Positions 34,962 through 43,598 of a stretch of 64,000 nt of DNA are shown piece after piece. Under the pieces are notes generated by a model. It had not been told where the DNA came from. It saw only the letters and a program-made list of their open reading frames with translations, and did not search any database. Every line of letters starts with the position of its first letter. The first letter of the stretch is position 1. The translations under genes and the position numbers were made by a program. The stretch is from Arthrobacter sp. KBS0703 (lineage in GTDB: Bacteria; Actinomycetota; Actinomycetes; Actinomycetales; Micrococcaceae): assembly GCF_002008315.2 (NCBI RefSeq), contig NZ_MVDG02000002.1, positions 248,001 to 312,000 on the forward strand, written 5' to 3'.

Positions 34962-35563
34962 TTCATACTTCCGCCAGACCGGCACGTTCCTGGCCGGGCA
35001 TAAAATCCGGACTGCGCCCCATCCACAGACCTCACCAAATTGCAGGAAAAGCAACGCAGCAGATCCCCCGCCAACATTTTCCGAGATTCGCCATTCGATG
35101 CATTTAATTCAGTGGTGGAACGTTGAATTTGAGCATTGACCTTAACGTCAAGCGGTGGCAACGTGGGAGTCAGTTCCCACCCTCCCATTGACGCGGGGGT
35201 CTTAATGCACATGTACTTCATAGCCTTGGTTTTTGATTCGGGCAGGCGCGGACGGAGCAGCCCACGCCGCGCCGGGGCCCTGTTACTCCTTGCCGACACG
35301 GCAGCCTTCGCGGCGTTCGTGGCGGCGTTCGTCTCTGGCCGAGGCCGGCCACCCCCAGGCACCAGCAGCCCAGGCACTGTTCCTTTTGTGATTCGACATT
35401 TGTCAGCGAGAACTTGGTCGGTAGCGTGAAATTGGTCGGCAATGTCCTCCGACATCTTGCGGCGGACATTTATGAGAATTCTTTAATGATTCCCTGATTC
35501 CCGAACAAGCCTTGTCTTTTGGCTTGCACATCAAGAGTTATTCCGGTGAGAGTCCGGCAGGCT
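34962..35563. other. AT-richer intergenic region before the glycan cluster
   Basis: About 600 bp with lower GC than the flanks and no frame with coding character. It precedes the first glycosyltransferase gene and should contain the promoter and control region for the eight-gene block. Short AT-rich stretches such as GAATTCTTTAATGATT (35472-35487) are visible but no defined operator was recognised. Confidence 0.5.
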
Positions 35564-36790
35564 ATGGGGCCCACCTTGGAACACATACGAATTGTTCTTT
35601 ATTCACACGACTCCCTCGGTCTGGGGCACGTGCGCCGCAATCTGGCCCTCGCCCATGCCCTGACCAACCAACTTCCCGGACTGATCGGGCGTGAGGTGAC
35701 CGGGGTCCTGGTTTCCGGCACGACGCTCGCCCCGGGATTCGAGCTTCCCCCCGCCTGGGACTGGGTGATCCTGCCGGGCGTGGAAAAGGGCCGCGGCGGC
35801 TACCGTCCCAGGAGCCTCGACGTTCCCATGCCGGACCTGGTGTCACTGCGGGCTTCCCTGCTGGAATCGGTCCTGGGCAGTTTCCGCCCCGATCTGGTGG
35901 TGGTGGACCGGCATGCGACCGGGATTCACCGCGAACTGGAAGTGGCCCTGCGCCGGGCCCGCGCCGCCGGGCCGGTGCGGATGGTGCTGGGCCTGCGCGA
36001 AGTCCTGGATTCGCCGGAAGCGGCCATTGCAGAGTGGGACCGCGAGGGCGGCGAAGGGCTCGTGACATCCCTGTTTGACGCCATCTGGGTTTACGGCGAT
36101 CCTGCCGTCCACGATCCGGTTGCCGCGGGCGAAATTCCGCACTCCTTCCGCAAACTGATCCACTACACCGGATATCTGGCGGCCGGGCGGCCGCAGGGTT
36201 CCGGGCAGCTGAGCATGCGGCGCCCCTACTTCATGACGACGGTGGGCGGCGGCGCCGACGGCCACGCCCTGGCGAAAATGGCGTCCGACGCCGCCCTGCC
36301 GCCGGGAGTGGGCCACCTGATCGTGGCCGGGCCACAAATGCCGGCGCAACAGCTCAACGACCTCCGGCTGCGCGCCAAGGCGGGCTTCAAAATCGTGGAC
36401 ACCCTGGACGACATGGTGCTCCACATGCGGCGCGCCGAGGCAATCGTTTCCATGGGCGGCTACAACACGGTCTGCGAGATCCTGGCAACCAGGGTCCCGG
36501 CGCTCGTTGTGCCGCGGACCGAGTCACGCTCCGAGCAGCGGATCCGCGCCGAATCCCTCGCCGCCGCGGGCTACCTGGAACACCGCGACATCGGCATGCT
36601 GACGCCCGCCGTCCTCGCCGACTGGCTCGTCAAGCAGCTCGGCACCAAGGTGGACCGCCGGCGAGCACAGCTCAACGGACTGGTCCGGGTGCCCCAGCTG
36701 GCCGCCGGCCTCCTGCTGCCCGTGCTGGAATCCATTGGCACCCGTCCGCTGGACCATATCCGGGAGGGCGCCGCGCATGTTGCCATCTGA
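35564..36790 (+). CDS. COG4671-like predicted glycosyltransferase (GT28-type fold)
   Basis: A 408-residue GT-B glycosyltransferase. The N-terminus IVLYSHDSLGLGHVRRNLALA is the hallmark of the COG4671 predicted glycosyltransferases, and the C-terminal half has MGGYNTVCEILATRVPALVVPR, the donor-binding loop shared with MurG/GT28. ATG 35564 is preferred over in-frame 35519. The next gene starts 14 bp inside its end. First gene of the cluster; acceptor and donor unknown, though UDP-sugars are plausible given the terminal ugd gene. Confidence 0.85.
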   Translation: MGPTLEHIRIVLYSHDSLGLGHVRRNLALAHALTNQLPGLIGREVTGVLVSGTTLAPGFELPPAWDWVILPGVEKGRGGYRPRSLDVPMPDLVSLRASLLESVLGSFRPDLVVVDRHATGIHRELEVALRRARAAGPVRMVLGLREVLDSPEAAIAEWDREGGEGLVTSLFDAIWVYGDPAVHDPVAAGEIPHSFRKLIHYTGYLAAGRPQGSGQLSMRRPYFMTTVGGGADGHALAKMASDAALPPGVGHLIVAGPQMPAQQLNDLRLRAKAGFKIVDTLDDMVLHMRRAEAIVSMGGYNTVCEILATRVPALVVPRTESRSEQRIRAESLAAAGYLEHRDIGMLTPAVLADWLVKQLGTKVDRRRAQLNGLVRVPQLAAGLLLPVLESIGTRPLDHIREGAAHVAI

Positions 36791-37994
36791 ACCGGGCACC
36801 GCCTACATCCTGAAAATGTACCCGCGGTTCTCCGAGACGTTCATCGTCTCCGAGATCCTGGCGCGCGAGGCCGCCGGGGACAGGATTGAGATCTTCTCAC
36901 TCCGTCCGCCCAACGACCCCCGGTTCCATCCTGAACTGGCACGCGTCAAGGCGCCGGTGACGTACATCGCCCGGCCGAAGAGCGCCGAGCGCGTGTGGGA
37001 GACGTTCCGTGCCGCTGAAGCCGCCGGCCTCGCCCCGGCGGTGTCACGGGTTTTCACGGAACTGGCCACCATGGACACGAATGATGCGCTCCAGGCCATC
37101 AACCTCGCCGTCGCCCTGCAGAACCGCAACATCAGGCACCTGCACGTTCACTTCGCGTCGATCCCCACGACCGTTGCGAGGCTCGCCTCGGCCATCACCG
37201 GCATTCCCTATTCCTTCACGGCCCACGCCGTGGACATCTTTGTTGAGACCGCCGACGACGATCTCCGGACCAAGTTTGCCCAGGCCCACCATGCGGTGAC
37301 CATCAGCGCCTACAACCTGCGGTTCCTGCGCCGCCGCTTCCCGGACGTCACCTCCCGCCTGCACCTGGTGCGCAACGGCCTGGAGCTCGACCGCTTTCCG
37401 TACCGCGACCCCCGGCCCATCGGTGCCACGGTGCGCGTGGCCGCCGTCGGACGGCTCGTGGAAAAGAAGGGGTTCCAGCACCTTGTGCCGGCCGCCGCCG
37501 AGCTCGTGGCCCAAGGCGTCCCCCTGGACCTGAGAATCGCCGGAACAGGAGTGCTGGCCGCACAACTGCAGTCCGCCGTCGAACAGCTGGGACTGGCGGA
37601 CCACGTCAGGCTGCTGGGGCCGCAGACCCAGGACCAGGTCCATGAGCTGCTGGATTCCAGCGACGTCTTCATTGCTCCCTGCGTGGTGGCGGCGGACGGC
37701 AACGCAGACGGCATGCCCACGGTGCTACTGGAGGCCATGGCCACCGGCGCTCCGTGCATCTCCACCGCGGTCACCGGGATTCCCGAGGTGGTGCACAACG
37801 GGCGCACGGGAATCCTGACCAGGCCCGGCGATCCGCACGTCCTCGCCCAGGCCATCCGCCGCATCAGTGCGCCGTCAACGGACAGGGCGTCCCTGGCGCG
37901 CAATGCCCGCGCCCTGATCGAACGGGACTACGACGTGCGGCACCAGGCGGAGATGCTCCGCGCCCTGTCGCTCGAGGCAAGGAAGGTGGCGTGA
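36777..37994 (+). CDS. GT4-family glycosyltransferase
   Basis: A 405-residue GT-B enzyme. It begins YILKMYPRFSETFIVSEILA, typical of colanic/exopolysaccharide GT4 proteins, has a LHVHFASIPTTVARL segment and ends with the donor site DGMPTVLLEAMATGAPCIST and VTGIPEVVHNGRTGIL. It overlaps the preceding gene by 14 bp and the next by 1 bp (TGATG), so expression is coupled. Confidence 0.9.
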   Translation: MLPSEPGTAYILKMYPRFSETFIVSEILAREAAGDRIEIFSLRPPNDPRFHPELARVKAPVTYIARPKSAERVWETFRAAEAAGLAPAVSRVFTELATMDTNDALQAINLAVALQNRNIRHLHVHFASIPTTVARLASAITGIPYSFTAHAVDIFVETADDDLRTKFAQAHHAVTISAYNLRFLRRRFPDVTSRLHLVRNGLELDRFPYRDPRPIGATVRVAAVGRLVEKKGFQHLVPAAAELVAQGVPLDLRIAGTGVLAAQLQSAVEQLGLADHVRLLGPQTQDQVHELLDSSDVFIAPCVVAADGNADGMPTVLLEAMATGAPCISTAVTGIPEVVHNGRTGILTRPGDPHVLAQAIRRISAPSTDRASLARNARALIERDYDVRHQAEMLRALSLEARKVA

Positions 37995-39210
37995 TGCGCG
38001 TCGCCTACATATGCGCCGATCCCGGCGTCCCCGTCTTCGGCACCAAAGGATCCTCCGTCCATGTCCAGGAGATGGTGCGCGCCTGGCGCAGGGCCGGGGC
38101 CGACGTCACGGTGTACTGCGTCCGCGCCGGAAACGACAAGCCGGCCGACCTCGGCGGGCTCGACGTCGTCGAGCGGCCGCCCCGCAAGGCAGAGCCTGCC
38201 GGGCGGGAGCGCGCGGTCGAAGAGGCGGCGTACTCGCTCGGTGACACTGCCCTGCGCGACGGCTGCGACGTGGCCTACGAACGTTATTCGCTGTTCAGCC
38301 CTGCTCTGTCCTTGGTGGCCGGCACGCTGGGGGTCCCGGCCGTCCTGGAGGTCAACGCTCCGCTGATCGAGGAGCAGCAGCGGTACCGCCAGCTTTTTGA
38401 TGTTGGCCTCGCCGAGTCGATGCTCCGCCGGAACGCCCTGGCTGCCGACGCCGTGGCCTGCGTCTCGGAGCCCGTGCTCCGGTGGGTGAAGCAACGTGTT
38501 CCCGAGGCCAGGACCGTGCTGGCGCCGAACGGCGTCAACACCGACCGGATCACCGCCCGGCCGTGGGAGCGGCCGGGCGGGCGCCCCGGGCGGCCTGGTT
38601 CCGGGCGTTTCGTGGTGGCGTTCACCGGCACCCTCAAGCCGTGGCACGGCGTCCCGGACCTGCTCGAGGCGGTGGCCCGGGCCAACGCTGACCCGGACAG
38701 AGCGGGCCTGTGGACGGTACGGATCATCGGCGACGGGCCGGGCCGGCCGGACCTCGAACGGCTCGCCGCCCGGCTGGGCGTGGAGGCCGAGTTCACAGGA
38801 GCGGTGCTGCCAGAGTCCGTGCCGCGCCTGCTGCACGAGTGCGACGCCGCCGCGGCACCGTATCCGCAGCCGGAGCCGGGCCAGGACCACTACTTTTCGC
38901 CGCTGAAGGTATACGAATACCTGGCAGCGGGCATGCCGGTGATCGCCACGGCCGTGGGCCAGATTCCCGCCGTCATCGAGCACGGCCGCACCGGGCTAAT
39001 GGTCGCCGCCGGCGATCCGGCGGCGTTCGCCGCCGCCCTGAAACGTCTGGCGTCAGACGCCGCGCTCCGGGAACGGCTGGGCACCCAGGCCCGGGCCGCC
39101 GCCTGTCTCTTATACACATCTAGATGTGTATAAGAGACAGCAGCTGGGACGGCGTGCTTTCGCTGATCACCGCGGCGCTGGCATCCCGGCAGGAGGTGGC
39201 CCGATCATGA
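37994..39210 (+). CDS. GT4-family glycosyltransferase, interrupted by adapter sequence
   Basis: GT4 enzyme of about 390 residues once corrected: start MRVAYICADPGVPVFGTKGS, then VLEVNAPLIEEQ, a Rossmann segment VAFTGTLKPWHGVPDLLEA and donor site FSPLKVYEYLAAGMPVIATAVGQ. At 39103-39140 a 38-bp palindrome of two mosaic ends breaks the frame. Removing exactly 38 bp rejoins RAAA to SWDGVLSLITAALAS and the natural stop at 39208-39210, so the gene is probably intact in the organism, apart from any in-frame loss at the junction. The stop overlaps the next start (ATGA). Confidence 0.88.
39103..39140. other. Nextera/Tn5 mosaic-end palindrome (assembly artefact)
   Basis: CTGTCTCTTATACACATCT (39103-39121) followed by its reverse complement (39122-39140). 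This is the engineered mosaic end used in tagmentation libraries, not the natural IS50 outer or inner end. It marks an artificial contig join. Confidence 0.95.
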
Positions 39211-41116
39211 CCGCGCACGCCCACCGAGCGCAGCCGTCAGGGCAGCAAGAGGCCGTCGCGCGGAAGCCGTGGCGGCCGCCCCGACTCGGGCGGAACCCCT
39301 CCCGGCCGCCCAAGCCGGAGTCCGGGCTTCGGCGCACACTGCGCTGCGTGCGCCCGCATCTCCAGGGCCACCGCCTCCTCATGGTGGGCGGATTCGCCGG
39401 CTTGGCATTCGACGTCGCTTTCCGCCTGGTGGAACCGTGGCCCCTCAAGCTGGTGGTGGACGCCGTGTCCCGCTCGCTGGGCGCCACGCTGCACAGACCC
39501 GGTCCCACCCTGGACGCTAGTGTGCAGACCCTCATCCTGTGCGGGGCAGCGGTGGTGGCCATCAGCATCGGGCGCGCCATCTCCAATTACTGGTCCTCCA
39601 TCTGCTTCGCCCTCATCGGGTCAAGGGTCGCTGCGGACCTGAGGGCGCGGGCCTTCCGCCACGTGCAGAGCCTGTCCATGCGCCACCACACGAAGGCGTC
39701 CACCGGGGACACCGTGCAGCGCCTGGTAGGCGATGTGTCCCGGCTGCAGGACGTGGCAATCACCGCAGGGCTCCCGCTCATGGGCAACATGGCCACCCTG
39801 GTGGCGATGATCGGCATCCTGCTCTGGCTGGATCCCCTGCTTTCTTTGGTGGTGATTGTGGCCGGCGGGGTCTTCGTCCTCCTATCCCGCGCCAGTTCAG
39901 GCCCGATCACGGCGGCGGCCGGCAACTCCCGCAAGGGCGAGGGTCACCTGGCCACGACGGCGGCGCAGACTTTGGGAGCCATCCGGGAGGTCCAGGCCTA
40001 CGGCCTGGAGGACACCATCAGTTCCGGCTTCCGCAGCAGCAACCAGGCCACCCTGGGAACGGGCGTTGCGGCGCTGCGGCTGGCCGCCGGCCTTGAGCGG
40101 CGCACCGACGTGCTGCTGTCTCTGCGACGGCGGTTGTGCTGGCTGGCGGCGGCTGGCGGGCCATGGAGCACGTGATCACGCCGGGTGACCTGGTGATCTT
40201 CCTGATGTACCTCAAGACGGGCATGAAACCCCTGAAGGACGTGGCGAAACAGATTGGCCGGCTCGCCCGGGCCACGGCCTCCGGCGAGCGCGTGGCGGAC
40301 CTGCTGGAAGCCCAGACGGACCTGCCCGAATCCGCCCATGCCCGCCGACTGGACAGCAAGAACCCGGACATCGTGATGGATGACGTATACGCGGGCCACG
40401 GCGAAGGAATGGTGCTGCACGGGATCAACCTGACCATTCCGGCCGGCGAGCATCTGGCCATCCTGGGCCCGTCCGGCGCCGGAAAGTCCACGCTGGCCAG
40501 CCTCATCCTGCGCATGATCGATCCCGCCACCGGATCGGTCAGGGTGGGCGGTGAGGACCTGCGGGACCTCAAGATCGCGTCCGTGCGGTCGCATGTGTCC
40601 ATCCTGCTGCAGGACTCCGTGCTGTTCGGCACTTCCGTCCGGGACAACATCCGGTTCGGCCGGCTCGACGCCACGGACCAGGAAATCGAGGAGGCTGCTG
40701 CCCTGGCCCAGGCCGACACCTTCATCCGAACCCTTCCGGACGGCTACGACACGGTGCTGGGCGAAGCGGCGAAGGACCTCTCCGGCGGCCAGCGGCAGCG
40801 GATCGCGATTGCCCGCGCCATCCTCAGGCGGGCGCCGATCGTCATCCTCGACGAGGCGACGGCCGGCCTGGACGCAGCTTCCCGGGATTCCGTACTGCAG
40901 GCCCTCGCCGCCCTGACGCGCGAACGGACCTCCATCACCATCACCCACGATGTCCACTCCGCCCGTTCGTGCGACCGCATCGTCTGGCTCGAAAACGGCA
41001 GGATCGTGGAGGAGGGACGCCCGGAAGTGCTGCTGCGGGATCCCGGAACCCGGTTCGCCCGCTGGATGGATGACGAGGACCCCAGCCGGCCCGAAGAGAA
41101 GCTGGAAGTGCCATGA
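39207..41116 (+). CDS. ABC exporter (fused membrane and ATPase domains), one frameshift
   Basis: About 635 residues when corrected. A Pro/Arg-rich N-terminal tail precedes a six-helix exporter domain (about 50-340). The ATPase has Walker A GPSGAGKS, signature LSGGQRQR and Walker B VILDEATAGLD, all canonical, so it can act as a homodimer. The frame is lost near 40124: DVLLSL is followed, one frame over, by ATAVVLAGGGWRAMEHV; a single missing G explains it. It sits between glycosyltransferases and kinases and probably exports the cluster's glycan or glycoconjugate. Its start overlaps the preceding stop. Confidence 0.85.
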
Positions 41117-42414
41117 CCGGTGCGCAGGCCTCGTTCAAAAATCCGGACTGCTCCCTGGCCAGCCGCGATGATGCGCTGCCCGGCCTGCCCTACCTGCTGG
41201 ACAGTTCCCGGCTGTCTTCGCTGCTCGGCGAAACCGTCCGCGTCACGCGGGTCCGCTACAAGCCGCGCACCTCGTTGCTGGTGGCATTCCGCCGTATCCG
41301 CAACGGTGCCTTCGACTACGGCTGGGCTATGACCCGGACGCGCGCCGGCAACGCCAAGCTCCTTCGGCGCGAGCTCACCTCCCGGTCCCGCGGTGGAGAC
41401 ATCCGGGTCCTGCGGCCCGATCCGCGGCAGGACGACAACCTGGTGGCGGTGGGCGGCGTCGAGGACGACTGGGTTCTCTACGGGAACCTGCTCTGGCTGC
41501 GCGAACACGGCATGGAACGGCTCGGCCTCCCGCAACAGCCCGGCAGCGTGCTGGCCGGCACAGGCAGCGTGCTGCGGTACAAGCCTGAACGCCGCCTAGT
41601 CCTCTTCGTCCAGAACTCCGGTGCCCCGGTGGTCATCAAGGCCGCCGCAACGCCGGCCGGGCGCCGAGCAGCAGGCCCATTTCCTGGAGCGGCTGAACCT
41701 GCACGGGGTTCCGCACCTCCCCCAACTGGGGACGCCGAATGCCTCGAGCACGGCATCAGCGCCTGCGCGGCCTGGGGCGGCGGCGACCTTGCCGGGCTCG
41801 ACGACGACTCCGGAGCCGTCAGCGCGGGGGAAGCCCTGGCCAGGCTACACGGCATCCCCCCTCGGCGGTTTCCCGGCGGGGCCGGACGTCTGGCGGGACG
41901 ACATCGCCGCGCAGCTGCAGGCAACGCGGTCCATGGTTGCGTCCCTGCTCCCCGCACTGGAGGAACCGGCCCGGCGGGTCGAAGCCGAGCTGCGCGCCCG
42001 GCTGCTGAAGGACGGCGCCGCGTCCGAGTACGTCCTGGTGCACGGCGACTTCTCCGCGGACCAGGTGCTGGTGGGAGGTTCGGAGGTGCGACTCATCGAT
42101 TTTGACCGGGCGCGCATCGGCGCGGCCGAGGCCGACCTGGGATCGTTCGCTGCGGCGGAGGAAGCGGTGCGCGCCGCCGCCTCCAGGGAACCCGCCGGGC
42201 CGCCCGGCGCGCTAGGGGCGCCGGGGGTCCGAAGACCGCCCGGCTCAGCGAGGGCTACGCCGCGGCGGGCGGCCGGTTCACCGAGGCGGGCTTGGACGCC
42301 TGGGCAGCCTTCCGGCTCTTCAACAGCAGCGTTGACCCCTTCCGGGACCGGTCCCCGGAATGGGCCGCCGACATGTCCTGGCACCTGCGCCGGGCCGAGG
42401 AGCTGATCTCATGA
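41113..42414 (+). CDS. APH-fold kinase with four compensating frameshifts
   Basis: A phosphotransferase of about 430 residues. The N-terminal half reads well (VRVTRVRYKPRTSLLVAFRR), then the frame shifts +1 near 41651-41668, back at GGGG 41728-41731, +1 at the C6 run 41856-41861 and back at the G5 run 42223-42227. Reading across them gives one continuous kinase with catalytic loop VHGDFSADQ and metal site LIDFDRARIG. The balanced changes argue for sequencing errors. The start overlaps the ABC gene (ATGA) and the end overlaps the next kinase. Substrate unknown. Confidence 0.75.
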
Positions 42415-43598
42415 ACTGGCATCCTCCCGTACCGCGCCGCGTCACCGACCCCGCAGGAAATGAGTGGCTGGTGGGCCGCGCGTGGCCCGGCGTCTCGGCA
42501 GGCCGGTATGTCCTCGAGGTTCACTCACCCGGCTATCCCGGGGTGCTGGGCGGGTTCTTCCGCGAAGGCCGGTTTGTCCCGGTGTCCGCGGACGACTCCA
42601 AGCTGCCCGCCCTCGCACGGGAGTCGCCCAAGGGCGAAACAGTGGTCCACCGCGCCCACAAGCGTGCAGTCCTCCGTGCCGGCGACACGTACATCAAGGT
42701 GTTCCGGCCTGAACAGGCGCCTGCGGCGGCCACAAATCACGTGTTGGCCACGGCACCCCTGGCCGGCGGCCGCTTCAGGACACCGGTCATGACCGCAACC
42801 CGGCCGGACGTCCTGGCGTTCAGCCGCGTGGCCGGCCGGTCCTACTACGAGCTCGGCCAGGACCAGGCCACCGTCAGTGACGGCTTCTTTGCCGGCATGT
42901 GGGGTGGCTGGTCGCGGGCGTGGACGGAAACTGTTGCCCGCGCCAACAGCTCCGCTTTCCGCGGCAATCTGGAGCAGCTTCCGCTGCGCGATGCCGAAGA
43001 AGAACTGGCCAAAGTGCGGCGGTGGATGGATCGCTGGCTGCTCCACAGCGAAGGGATCCCCGAGGCCGCACCGGGACGCGCTGCACTCATGGCACAGGTC
43101 GATGCCGTAAAGGCCGGTCTTTTGGCCGGGCCCCCCGATCCCCTCGGGTGGTCGCACGGAGACCTGCACGACAAGCAAATACTGGGCACGGATAGCGCCG
43201 GAATGGGCATCGACAACACCGGAGCGCCGGGCCTGCTGGACTTCGATGAAGCGTGCAGGGCCGAGGCCGCCCTGGACCTGGCGAACCTGGACGTGCACCT
43301 GGAACTGCGGCGGAGGCAGAACCTGCTTACAGCACGGCGGTTTGCGGCGGCCCACGCGAGTATCGTGTCCGCGGCAAGCCGCCTGCACGTCAGCCCGGAA
43401 CGGTTCGAGGCGTATGCCGCCTCCGCGCGGCTCCGGCTGGCCTGCATTTACTCCTTCCGCCCGCCGTGGGGATCCTGGGCGGTGAGATACCTGACATCCA
43501 TGGACCTGGTTTCGCCGGAGCTGCGCCGATCCCCCGGACGCCGAGCAGCCGGGCGCGAACCTGTCCCGCTCTTGAGCACAGAACGAAGCCTGACATGA
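42411..43598 (+). CDS. APH-fold kinase of the glycan cluster
   Basis: A 395-residue intact kinase. N-terminal domain WLVGRAWPGVSAGRYVLEV, nucleotide-lobe YIKVFRPEQ, catalytic loop SHGDLHDKQ and metal site LLDFDEACRAEAALDLANLD. As in the neighbour, Gln replaces the Asn metal ligand. It is a full-length paralogue of the lone kinase at 24113-25213. Overlaps of 4 bp on both sides place it in one transcript with the glycosyltransferases. It may phosphorylate a sugar or glycolipid intermediate; antibiotic resistance is less likely here. Confidence 0.85.
   Translation: MNWHPPVPRRVTDPAGNEWLVGRAWPGVSAGRYVLEVHSPGYPGVLGGFFREGRFVPVSADDSKLPALARESPKGETVVHRAHKRAVLRAGDTYIKVFRPEQAPAAATNHVLATAPLAGGRFRTPVMTATRPDVLAFSRVAGRSYYELGQDQATVSDGFFAGMWGGWSRAWTETVARANSSAFRGNLEQLPLRDAEEELAKVRRWMDRWLLHSEGIPEAAPGRAALMAQVDAVKAGLLAGPPDPLGWSHGDLHDKQILGTDSAGMGIDNTGAPGLLDFDEACRAEAALDLANLDVHLELRRRQNLLTARRFAAAHASIVSAASRLHVSPERFEAYAASARLRLACIYSFRPPWGSWAVRYLTSMDLVSPELRRSPGRRAAGREPVPLLSTERSLT

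Noticed and set aside
34820..35455. 211-residue minus-strand frame before the glycan cluster
   Set aside because: Runs through the terminator hairpin and AT-rich promoter region and resembles no protein family.
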